Shown here: in pieces, positions 40,964 to 48,498 of the stretch
How positions within the stretch are numbered: position 1 is the first letter of the stretch
How the letters are laid out: each line of letters begins with the position of its first letter
DNA from: Flavobacterium panacis
Lineage (GTDB): Bacteria; Bacteroidota; Bacteroidia; Flavobacteriales; Flavobacteriaceae
DNA: 64,000 nucleotides
Direction of reading: 5' to 3'
Assembly: GCF_024649945.1 (NCBI RefSeq)
Contig: NZ_JANKMS010000018.1
Coordinates: 1 to 64,000, forward strand
The notes under the pieces: model-generated
The model's database searches: none
Told to the model about the DNA's origin: nothing
The model's input: only the letters and a program-made list of their open reading frames with translations
Position numbers and translations under genes: made by a program

Positions 40964-42082
40964 TTAATGTATTCCGGTTTTGATTTCGTCTAACTTTAAA
41001 TTTAAATGAACTCTGTAATATTCATTATCCTGCGTAATCACTAATTCATGTGCATTTGGATAAAGCAAATCAAGACGGCTTTGAATATTTACGAGCCCAA
41101 TTCCTGAATTTTCAGGATCTTTTACATAATTTTCGATAGTATTTTCAATCCAGAAATCAAGATTGTGGTCAGTAATAAGTATTTTAATTTTTACGTGAGC
41201 TGCACCTTTGTAATCAGTTCCGTATTTAAAGGCGTTTTCGACAAAGGAAATCAATAATAAGGGCTCAATAAATTTGTTTCTGGTATCACCATGAACATTA
41301 ATTACAATGTCCTCGATGTTGTTTAATCTCAGTTTTTGCAGTTCAATGTAATTCTGAATATAGTTTACTTCCTTTTCTAAAGCCACCGTTTTGTTATCGG
41401 TCTCATAGAGCATATAGCGCATGAGCTCCGATAGCGTCACGATGGCATCAGGGACCAAATCAGATTTTTTGTGTGCCAAAGAATAAATACTGTTTAATGA
41501 ATTGAATAAAAAATGCGGGTTGGTTTGTTTACGCAGATATATTAATTCGGTATTTGTTCTGTGTGTTTCGGCAATTAATTTGTTTTGTTGGTTATTGTAA
41601 AATTCGGTTAATGTTCTAATAATCGCGCTTATGGTTATAATCAGAATATAGAAAAAAGAAGGTCCGAGTTTAAAGAAAATCGGCTGTCTCATTTCAATTC
41701 TTTGAGGCATATGCATTCCTTCTCTTGGAAAAAAATGCGGGCCTTGAGGTATCATTCGCGGCGGCATTATGTTTTCGGGTCTTAAATGCCTGAATTCAGG
41801 AATAAAAAAGTTTATTCTGATAACCATAAAAATGGTAATTAGGCCAAAAGCAAACAAAAAATATAGCCAATATTTTTTCTGTAAAAGATAGGAGGGAACC
41901 AAATAAAAATAATTCAGATAAAACAATACGATTCCTGTAATCCACTGTGCATAAAAGTCGTTTCCCATCTTAAAAGGGCTTTCGTAAAACTGAATTAAAG
42001 AAGTCAAAATAAAGAAAACCCATATTGCACAATGAAATAGAATTTTGTTATAGCCGGTATTTTTTAAGGTATCTAACTGCAT
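40964..42082 (-). CDS. LytS-type sensor histidine kinase with Met/His-rich periplasmic loop
   Basis: This 372-residue inner-membrane kinase has four predicted transmembrane helices (about 12-30, 46-64, 72-92, 139-157). The His_kinase domain has the phospho-acceptor H190 in NPHFLFNSLNSI, the N-box in ISFVENAFKYG and the G-box GIGLVNIQSRL. Residues 93-138, predicted periplasmic, are unusually rich in Met, His, Pro and Arg. Its ATG abuts the stop of the DUF4907 gene, so the kinase is translationally coupled to the Kelch/DUF4907 envelope proteins. Its regulator is the LytTR protein encoded downstream. The signal is unknown. Confidence 0.93.
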   Translation of the reverse strand: MQLDTLKNTGYNKILFHCAIWVFFILTSLIQFYESPFKMGNDFYAQWITGIVLFYLNYFYLVPSYLLQKKYWLYFLFAFGLITIFMVIRINFFIPEFRHLRPENIMPPRMIPQGPHFFPREGMHMPQRIEMRQPIFFKLGPSFFYILIITISAIIRTLTEFYNNQQNKLIAETHRTNTELIYLRKQTNPHFLFNSLNSIYSLAHKKSDLVPDAIVTLSELMRYMLYETDNKTVALEKEVNYIQNYIELQKLRLNNIEDIVINVHGDTRNKFIEPLLLISFVENAFKYGTDYKGAAHVKIKILITDHNLDFWIENTIENYVKDPENSGIGLVNIQSRLDLLYPNAHELVITQDNEYYRVHLNLKLDEIKTGIH

Positions 42083-42418
42083 TTATAATTTTATTTTTAA
42101 TAAAATTAATTCATTTTTGGTTACCGCTGGAGATAAGTTTTGTTTGAGTTTTCCTTTTACAAGTTCAGCTACTTTTAGGGCATCGCTTTCTGTAGCAAAA
42201 CTTTTGTTGTCGCTTATTACCGGAATAACGGTCTGTTTAATTAGAATTTTTTCTTTGTAAGCGATTGTATATCCCCATCCTGAATTTGTTTTAAAAGCTG
42301 TAGATGTAAGTACTTCTTTTTTAACACAGGATATAAAAAATAAAAAGAATACAAAAAATAGGAAACACTTCCAGATTGTCTCCTGGAAGTGTTTTATGGT
42401 GTTAGTTATCATTATCAT
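42083..42418 (-). CDS. DUF4907 lipoprotein
   Basis: This 111-residue protein has a lipoprotein signal (FFVFFLFFISC, Cys31) and the DUF4907 pattern: NSGWGYTI, IKQTVIPVI, then SFATESDALKVAELVKGKL. Its function is unknown. The residues after the cysteine are VKKE, lacking an acidic surface-export signal, so a periplasm-facing location is likely. The start overlaps the Kelch gene by 17 bases, and the stop abuts the kinase ATG, so translation of all three is likely coupled. A strong hairpin with a T run lies within its first codons (42363-42394). The start is therefore somewhat uncertain, but no better in-frame ATG exists. Confidence 0.82.
   Translation of the reverse strand: MIMITNTIKHFQETIWKCFLFFVFFLFFISCVKKEVLTSTAFKTNSGWGYTIAYKEKILIKQTVIPVISDNKSFATESDALKVAELVKGKLKQNLSPAVTKNELILLKIKL
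42363..42394 (-). promoter_or_regulatory. Terminator-like hairpin inside the start of the DUF4907 gene (possible attenuator)
   Basis: On the minus strand a perfect 12-bp stem (42394-42383 with 42374-42363) with an 8-base loop is followed by CC then a T-rich stretch with six consecutive T residues. It lies just after the Kelch stop codon and within the first codons of DUF4907. It could partly terminate transcription before DUF4907 and the kinase, or be relieved by translation. Confidence 0.6.
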
Positions 42419-43406
42419 TTTGTTCTTCTAAAGGTCTAAATTCCCAGGCATCATCAAAATAAGTAGAGCCAATTCTCCCTAACATATAGTAGCCTCTGTT
42501 GTTGATTGCAAAAGCAACTGCGTCAGTTCTTGTAGCACCTTCCATTGCTGTTCTTTCTACCCATAAATCTGTTGTTGGGTTGTATTCCCAAATTGTTTTG
42601 ATGTTTTCACCACCTACAAGATATCCTAATCCATTCATAGAAAAACTAGAAGCATTAGAACGTACAAGAGCATAATCGTCGTTGTATGAGTAATCATCAT
42701 CAGTATCTTTATCGATATCTCTTTTTCTTGTCCAAGTATCTGTTGCAGGGTCAAACTCCCAGAAATCTTCCTGATAAGTACCATTGTTAATACCCGTTAC
42801 CAGATAAGCTTTGTCTGCAATTACAAAAACTGTCGCATTACGTCTTTTGTTTCCGCTGAAACCATTTACAAGTGTCCATGAATTAGCTTGATCGTCGTAC
42901 TGATAAAAATCTTTTAGGTAATTTCCATCGTATCCTGTACCAAAATAAGCTTTTCCACCTGCTTGAAATCCAACTGCTGCGTAACGCGCTGTTCCTGCAA
43001 AATCTGTTTTTTGAGTCCAACTGTTGCTAGAAGGATCATACTGATAAAAATCTTTTAGTTTGTTGGTTCCGTCATACCCCAGACCAACATATCCTTTTTC
43101 GTTTAATGAAAAACTAGAAGCCGAGCTTCTGCCTACACCAATAAAATCTGCTTTTTGTTCCCAGTAATCTCCGTTTGAATTGTAAATCCATAAATCTTTC
43201 AAATATTCGTCACCAGTGTAACCGCCCACAACATAAGCGAAATCTCCAATAACAAAACTTGTTGCACTAGATCTTGCCGGGCCGTCAAAGGCTGATTTTT
43301 TAATCCAGTTCCCCATTAATTCTTCATCTTCATCATTACTGCAGCTTAGAAAAAAAAGGCTCGAAAAAAGCGCGGTGAATAAAATTCCTTTTTTTAGATT
43401 AATCAT
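42402..43406 (-). CDS. Kelch-repeat surface lipoprotein
   Basis: This 334-residue lipoprotein (signal ending at Cys22) has an acidic stretch directly after the cysteine (SNDEDEE), which resembles the lipoprotein export signal for the cell surface in flavobacteria. The mature part is built of about six Kelch repeats of some 48 residues, each with R.SA..F.......Y...GY.G..YLKD...Y and a W.QK pattern, forming a beta-propeller. It lies 17 bases after the DUF6268-like barrel gene and overlaps DUF4907. No catalytic motif is seen. A ligand-binding sensor or adhesion role is likely. It could be confused with N-acetylneuraminate epimerase, which shares the fold only. Confidence 0.88.
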   Translation of the reverse strand: MINLKKGILFTALFSSLFFLSCSNDEDEELMGNWIKKSAFDGPARSSATSFVIGDFAYVVGGYTGDEYLKDLWIYNSNGDYWEQKADFIGVGRSSASSFSLNEKGYVGLGYDGTNKLKDFYQYDPSSNSWTQKTDFAGTARYAAVGFQAGGKAYFGTGYDGNYLKDFYQYDDQANSWTLVNGFSGNKRRNATVFVIADKAYLVTGINNGTYQEDFWEFDPATDTWTRKRDIDKDTDDDYSYNDDYALVRSNASSFSMNGLGYLVGGENIKTIWEYNPTTDLWVERTAMEGATRTDAVAFAINNRGYYMLGRIGSTYFDDAWEFRPLEEQNDNDN

Positions 43407-43423
43407 AGTGTATTTAATTTTAT

Positions 43424-44254
43424 TTATTGTTTGTATTTGATCCCTATTCCTAAAACGTAACCATTTCCTGTATTGTAATTATATATTTGATGGTCACTAT
43501 TGTCTAATAATCTGTATTTTTTATCAAAATCATAACCTGCTTTAAAATTTAAGAACCAGTTGCGGCTTACATTACGTTCGTATTCAAATGCAGATGTCAT
43601 TTGTGATAAAACTGCTTTTTCTTTATCATTCGATGTGTCGAGATGATAAAAACTTCCGTTAAAGCTGTTTGTTAATTTGAATTCATTTCTTTCATTGTTT
43701 GAATATGTAATTTTAGAATCAGGGAATCCAATTCTTAAATTAGTTTTTTCATTGAATTTATAATCCAAAGCTGCAATTGGAGTAAATTTTGGTGCGCCAA
43801 AAATGGATGTTCTTCCTGCTCCAATCACAATATTTAATTTCGGATTCAGCTGCTGATTAATCGTTACATTTCCTAAAACAGTCAGATCTGATATATCTAA
43901 ATTTTGTTGAAAATTAACTGTTGGAACAACTGAAAACTCCCACTTTGTTTTTTCTGTTATCTGATGTGAAAATTCAAATTTGTTTTGAATCTGATTGAAT
44001 TTATCCTGATCCTGATAAAAATCTAATGGATTCAATTCGTAATTCACTTTTAAATTCGAATATTCTAAAGTGTTTGTTATTTTGTATTTAGCACCCAGAT
44101 CCTTTTTATAGGAAACAGCAAAATCAGTTTCATTAAAATTTATCTTATTTGTTGACTCTGTTTTAATATTCGCGTAAGCAGTAAAATTTCCTTGTGCTTT
44201 TATACTTAAAAACGAAATCGAAAAAAGAGAACAAATTAAAAACCGTACTATCAT
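43424..44254 (-). CDS. DUF6268-like outer-membrane beta-barrel protein
   Basis: This 276-residue protein has a signal peptide (about 1-20, ending IKAQ) and alternating beta-strand sequence with many aromatic girdle residues, ending GYVLGIGIKYKQ, as expected for an outer-membrane barrel. It resembles the DUF6268 group, which often lies next to Kelch and DUF4907 genes in flavobacteria, but this family call is from memory. It is the first gene of a run reading DUF6268-Kelch-DUF4907-kinase, with a -7 box 19 bases before its start. A role in presenting or anchoring the Kelch lipoprotein is an inference. Confidence 0.72.
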   Translation of the reverse strand: MIVRFLICSLFSISFLSIKAQGNFTAYANIKTESTNKINFNETDFAVSYKKDLGAKYKITNTLEYSNLKVNYELNPLDFYQDQDKFNQIQNKFEFSHQITEKTKWEFSVVPTVNFQQNLDISDLTVLGNVTINQQLNPKLNIVIGAGRTSIFGAPKFTPIAALDYKFNEKTNLRIGFPDSKITYSNNERNEFKLTNSFNGSFYHLDTSNDKEKAVLSQMTSAFEYERNVSRNWFLNFKAGYDFDKKYRLLDNSDHQIYNYNTGNGYVLGIGIKYKQ

Positions 44255-44272
44255 TATTTATTTTATTGGTTT

Positions 44273-44280
44273 CAAAATTA
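44273..44280 (-). promoter_or_regulatory. -7 promoter box (TAATTTTG) for the Kelch/kinase operon
   Basis: On the minus strand this exact TAnnTTTG match lies 19 bases upstream of the ATG at 44254. It is the only good promoter candidate for the coupled four-gene run. Confidence 0.55.
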
Positions 44281-44463
44281 AACGGAAGGCTCTCTTAAAA
44301 AAAAGAAGATATATGTATGACCTGTTTTGATAGACTAAATTGTCATTTTTAAGGTCGAATTAAGTTTTAAGGAGATAATTGCTGTTATAGATCATTTTGT
44401 TCTATTTGTAGCTTAAAAATGCGTGATAGTATATGTTATAGTGTAGCGCGAAAGCTTGCATTT

Positions 44464-44471
44464 TATATTTG
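44464..44471 (+). promoter_or_regulatory. -7 promoter box (TATATTTG) for the DUF4270 operon
   Basis: An exact TAnnTTTG match lies 16 bases before the ATG at 44487, implying a short leader. No -33 TTG lies at the usual distance. Confidence 0.55.
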
Positions 44472-44486
44472 TTGAAAAAATAAATT

Positions 44487-45815
44487 ATGCACAAGTTTAT
44501 ATTGATCTTGCTTTTTTTACTAAGCTTGTTTTCATGTGGTACAGATACCGATACGGGAGAGTTTACAGTAGGCTCAGATTATCTGGCTTTAAGTAATAAA
44601 GTTATTTTGATTGATACGGTTACGGTTAACATGTCAACTATTAATTTTGATTCACTTGCAACCTCAAATCGTGGAAGAATTCTAATCGGAAATTATGATG
44701 ATCCTGTTTTCGGGAAAGTTAAATCGGATAGTTATTTTCAGCTTTCTGCAGATACTTATGCTTTAAACAGTGTGGGTTCAGATACAGAATCTACCAATTA
44801 TGTTTTCGATTCGATCTCAATGATTCTTAAATATGACAGATATTATTACGGAGATACCACAAAAGTCCAGACATTTAACATTCATAGATTGACTCAAAAG
44901 GTTAAGCCAAACACGAATGATAGTAATTTTTACAACAATTCGACTTTGACCTATAGTTCGGAAAGTCTTGGAACTATATCTTATAAACCAAGACCAAAAG
45001 AAAAAGATTCTATAAACATTAAAATGAGTAAGGAATTTGGTGAAGCTCTTTTTCAAAAAATCAAAAAAAGAGAGGTTACAGATTTTGATAGTTTTACAGA
45101 ATATTTAAAAGGTCTTGTTTTAGTTCCTGAAAATTCCAATTCTTCCAATGTTATCGGATTTAGTGTTTCAACAAGTAAAGTTCGGTTGTATTATTCGAAA
45201 TACCAATCAGATAATGAAGCTGCATCTCTCATAGTAGATTTTTCGATTTTAGATGCTACTAAGCAATTTAATTCTATTTCTCTGGATAAAACGGGAACCA
45301 TTATACAAAATCTTCCTGCTTCTACTGGCAGATTATCAAGCTTACAGACCAATAATCAAGGATTTATTCAGTCTGGAACTGGCGTCGCTTGTCGAATAGA
45401 TTTTCCTAATATAAAGCAGTTTAAAAATATTTCAACAAATGGAGCTATTGTAGATGCAGAATTAATCCTGAAACCCGTCAATAATTCATATTCAGAAAAA
45501 TATCCTTTGGCAGATTCTTTAACTGTTTATGTTGGAGATAATTTAAACAGAATTAGCGGAACACTAGTAAACTCAGCTGGAACATCGGTTTATGGAAAAC
45601 TGAGTCAGAAAAGTGATGAGTTTAATGAAAATGTAGGGTATTCCATTTCAGTTGGAAGTTTTCTCCAAAAAGAAATGCTCAAACAATCTGATTCGAGGTC
45701 AGCGCTTATCTTGACTTTGCCAGGAATTGCCCAATCCGTAAACAGACTTGTTTTGGGTGATCAAAAGCACTTAAACAATAAAATTCAGCTTAAAATTTAT
45801 TACATCTCATATTAA
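44487..45815 (+). CDS. DUF4270 family lipoprotein
   Basis: This 442-residue lipoprotein has a signal ending at Cys17 (LLSLFSCGTDTDTGE). The DUF4270 hallmarks are the early IGSDYL-like segment, the TVTVNMSTINFDSLATSNRGRILIGNYDDPVFG block, and LPGIAQSVNRLVLG near the C-terminus. The function is unknown. The family is restricted to Bacteroidota and is probably at the outer membrane. The stop overlaps the ATG of the next gene by one base, so the lipoprotein and the outer-membrane protein are co-translated and probably form a unit. The short acidic stretch after the cysteine may favour surface display. Confidence 0.9.
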   Translation: MHKFILILLFLLSLFSCGTDTDTGEFTVGSDYLALSNKVILIDTVTVNMSTINFDSLATSNRGRILIGNYDDPVFGKVKSDSYFQLSADTYALNSVGSDTESTNYVFDSISMILKYDRYYYGDTTKVQTFNIHRLTQKVKPNTNDSNFYNNSTLTYSSESLGTISYKPRPKEKDSINIKMSKEFGEALFQKIKKREVTDFDSFTEYLKGLVLVPENSNSSNVIGFSVSTSKVRLYYSKYQSDNEAASLIVDFSILDATKQFNSISLDKTGTIIQNLPASTGRLSSLQTNNQGFIQSGTGVACRIDFPNIKQFKNISTNGAIVDAELILKPVNNSYSEKYPLADSLTVYVGDNLNRISGTLVNSAGTSVYGKLSQKSDEFNENVGYSISVGSFLQKEMLKQSDSRSALILTLPGIAQSVNRLVLGDQKHLNNKIQLKIYYISY

Positions 45816-47050
45816 TGAAAAATAAAATTGTTTTATGGAGCTGCTTCATTTTGATGTCGTTGACTTCCTTTTCTCAAAGTATTTCAAGTTCTCCGTATTC
45901 ATTATATGGAGTTGGGAGTTTGTATGATTCAGATTTTGGATATCTGCCTTCAATTGGTTCATCGGGAATTGCTTTGCCTTCGGATACATTTATTAATAAT
46001 TTAAATCCGGCATCATTAGGATTTATGTATCAAAACCATTTTTTGTTTGATATAGGAGGAAAAGCATTGTCCACAACATATCAAAGTGGTTCGCGTAAAG
46101 AGAACCGAAATAATTTTCAGTTTTCGCATTTAGCATTTGCGTTTCCTGTTACAAAAAAATCAGGTTTTAGTCTTTCTCTTCGTCCATATTCCAGTTCTAC
46201 ATTTAAAATTTCAAATTTAAAACTGCCTATACAAGACGGACAAGAATATTATTACCTCACGGCTACAGGATCTGGAGGATTGAATAGTTTAGATTTTTCA
46301 TATGGATATCTAATAGGAAAAAAACTGACAGTGGGAGCTACTGGAACAGTACTCTTTGGAAATACGGTTGATGATCGTTCTTTTTTAATTGGAAATTCTA
46401 TAACAACAATTCATAAAAAAACAGATTATAGCGGAATACGAGCTACTTTGGGGGCACAATATAAAATAGATTCCACTTTTACTATTGGAACAACATTTAA
46501 GGTTCCTTCAAGAATTAATGCTTCCAAAGTACAATCGGTAACAGCAATTGCTGATGAGGTTCAAACTTCTATCGAATCTGAAGCGTCTTCGGATACAGAT
46601 GATTATTATATGCCTCTTGAATTTGGAATCGGCGTAAGCAAACGATTTAAGAATAATCTGAATTTGACTGTGGACTATGAAAGAAGCTTATGGAATGATA
46701 CTAAACAATCGGATCTGTATGGTAATTTTGTAAATCAGGATCGTGTTGCATTGGGATTTACGTATAGTTCCAAAAAGAATCCAAGAAAATATTGGGATAG
46801 AGTAGGCTATGCTGCAGGAATCAGTTATGATACCGGATATCTTGAAGTTGATTCACATCGTGTGAATAATGCCTCATTTTCAATCGGATTGAATCTCCCA
46901 GTTGACAATACCTTTTCTTCTTTAAATATTTCCTATTCTTATGGGCAAAAAGGAAGGATCGCAAACGATCTGATAAAAGAAAATTATCATAAGATATCTC
47001 TCAATTTATCATTGGATGGAATTTGGTTTGTCAAACGTAAATTTGAATAA
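45815..47050 (+). CDS. Outer-membrane beta-barrel protein paired with DUF4270
   Basis: This 411-residue protein has a signal peptide (about 1-20, ending FSQS) followed by SSPYSLYGVGSL and predicted beta-strands throughout, with features of FadL-like transport barrels (LNPASLGF near residue 65, VDYERSLWND later). No exact family name is certain. It shares one base with the DUF4270 stop codon (TAATG), indicating translational coupling. A lipoprotein-barrel pair suggests uptake, export or display of a hydrophobic or carbohydrate ligand, which cannot be named. It converges on murI with 4 bases between stops and no clear terminator. Confidence 0.78.
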   Translation: MKNKIVLWSCFILMSLTSFSQSISSSPYSLYGVGSLYDSDFGYLPSIGSSGIALPSDTFINNLNPASLGFMYQNHFLFDIGGKALSTTYQSGSRKENRNNFQFSHLAFAFPVTKKSGFSLSLRPYSSSTFKISNLKLPIQDGQEYYYLTATGSGGLNSLDFSYGYLIGKKLTVGATGTVLFGNTVDDRSFLIGNSITTIHKKTDYSGIRATLGAQYKIDSTFTIGTTFKVPSRINASKVQSVTAIADEVQTSIESEASSDTDDYYMPLEFGIGVSKRFKNNLNLTVDYERSLWNDTKQSDLYGNFVNQDRVALGFTYSSKKNPRKYWDRVGYAAGISYDTGYLEVDSHRVNNASFSIGLNLPVDNTFSSLNISYSYGQKGRIANDLIKENYHKISLNLSLDGIWFVKRKFE

Positions 47051-47054
47051 ACTT

Positions 47055-47831
47055 TTAGAAGTCTTTTTTAATTACGGGATACTTATATTCTAAAATAGAT
47101 TCCAATACTTTTGGGTCTGAATTGACATAAAAAACAGGATCGTTTTGTGTAGCATCTGAAAAGCCCACTTTGTCCTGTAGTAAATTTTTAGTTTGTCGTG
47201 CAACAGCTTCTCCTGAATCTATAATTTTAATATGATCCGGGAGAATTTTTTTTATTTGAGGAATCAAATAAGGATAATGACTACATCCTAAAACAAGATA
47301 ATCAATATTGGCTTCTATCATTGGTTTTAGATAAGATTCTAATAACTGTGTCATTTCTGGCGAATAAAGATTACCGTCTTCGATAAGTTGTACAAGTCCA
47401 TAACCAACTTGTTCTATTATTTTAGTGTTTTGGAACATCTCTGCAGTCTTGTTGAACAATTCACTGTTTAATGTTCCTTTTGTAGCAAGAATTCCGATTA
47501 CTTGTGTTTGCGAGTTGTTTGCCGCAGGTTTGATTGCAGGTTCGATTCCAACAAACGGAATGTCGTAATCTGCGCGTAGTTCACGTATTGCATTTGTTGT
47601 AGCGGTATTGCAGGCAACTACAATGAGTTTGCAATTATTATCAAGTAAAAATTCTACATTTTTTTTACTTAATGCAACAATTTCATCCTTCGTTTTTTGA
47701 CCGTAGGGAGCATTTTTACTGTCAGCCAGATAAATGGTTTTTTCATTTGGAAGAAGATCGTGAATAGCGCTCCAGATGGATGTTCCGCCAATACCAGAAT
47801 CAAAAACGCCTATAGGATTATTGTTTGTCAT
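47055..47831 (-). CDS. murI: Glutamate racemase
   Basis: This 258-residue enzyme converts L-glutamate to D-glutamate for peptidoglycan synthesis in the cytoplasm. The two catalytic cysteines are visible: C74 in VACNTATT and C183 in LGCSHYPYL, together with the acidic residue in GVFDSGIGG. The length is normal. It lies downstream of the outer-membrane biogenesis operon on the same strand but is separated from it by a terminator and 149 bases. A TAATTTTG box 5 bases before the ATG would give a leaderless mRNA and was not accepted as a promoter. Confidence 0.96.
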   Translation of the reverse strand: MTNNNPIGVFDSGIGGTSIWSAIHDLLPNEKTIYLADSKNAPYGQKTKDEIVALSKKNVEFLLDNNCKLIVVACNTATTNAIRELRADYDIPFVGIEPAIKPAANNSQTQVIGILATKGTLNSELFNKTAEMFQNTKIIEQVGYGLVQLIEDGNLYSPEMTQLLESYLKPMIEANIDYLVLGCSHYPYLIPQIKKILPDHIKIIDSGEAVARQTKNLLQDKVGFSDATQNDPVFYVNSDPKVLESILEYKYPVIKKDF

Positions 47832-47921
47832 AAAGCAAAATTACTATTTTTTGGATAAAATCTGTTACTCTAAGTTAATTCAATTCGAGAAATTATAGTA
47901 CAGATTAGCTTTAATTTTTTG

Positions 47922-47958
47922 TAAAAAAAAACTGCTCAATTTATAGAATTGAACAGTT
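47922..47958 (-). terminator. Terminator of the bamA-ompH operon
   Basis: On the minus strand a 12-bp stem (47958-47947 with 47941-47930, one G-T pair) is followed by eight T residues. It lies 23 bases after the stop of the last ompH gene. Confidence 0.88.
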
Positions 47959-47980
47959 AGTTTTTTAAGTTTTGAATTTC

Positions 47981-48484
47981 TTAGAATCCTAAATCTTTTT
48001 TAACGTCAGCAGTGATGTTTGGACCATCAGCTAATAATAAAGTAGAACCGTCTAAAACATATTGGAAACCTTTAGCTTTTCCAACTTTTTGGATAGAAGC
48101 TCTTACTTTTTCCATTAAAGGTTTTACGATATCTGTTTCTTTTTGTTGTAGTTCTTTTTGTGCATTGTCTCTGTAGTCAACAATTCTTTTTTGCATATCC
48201 TGAACTTCTTTAGAACGCTCTGTGTTAACAGCATCAGTTGCTGTTGTAGATTCTTGCTCGTACTTTTTGATTTTTACTTGATATTCATCAACCATTTTTT
48301 TGTATTCAGCATCATATGTACCACTTAATTTTTGCAGTTGATTTTGAGCATCTAGCATAGCAGGCATTTTCGACATGATCTCGCTTACATCAACATGAGC
48401 TACCTTCGCTTGCGCGTTCATTGTGTTACTTGCTCCTAAAATAAGAATTGCAGCAATTAGTAAAGTTTTGATTTGTTTCATCAT
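47981..48484 (-). CDS. OmpH/Skp family periplasmic chaperone (short)
   Basis: This 167-residue protein has a signal peptide (about 1-24, ending MNAQ) and a typical Skp/OmpH domain: KVAHVDVSEIMSKMPAMLDAQNQL at the start, a long charged coiled coil in the middle and GKAKGFQYVLDGSTLLLADG near the end. Skp is a trimeric holdase that carries unfolded outer-membrane proteins to the BAM complex. It is the last gene of the operon, 14 bases after a longer paralogue and downstream of bamA, the usual genomic context of Skp. Confidence 0.94.
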   Translation of the reverse strand: MMKQIKTLLIAAILILGASNTMNAQAKVAHVDVSEIMSKMPAMLDAQNQLQKLSGTYDAEYKKMVDEYQVKIKKYEQESTTATDAVNTERSKEVQDMQKRIVDYRDNAQKELQQKETDIVKPLMEKVRASIQKVGKAKGFQYVLDGSTLLLADGPNITADVKKDLGF

Positions 48485-48498
48485 TTTTAAAATATTAA

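Noticed and set aside
47836..47843. TAATTTTG box as murI promoter
   Set aside because: It lies 5 bases from the ATG and would make a leaderless message. It has no -33 element. The box may be chance in AT-rich DNA.
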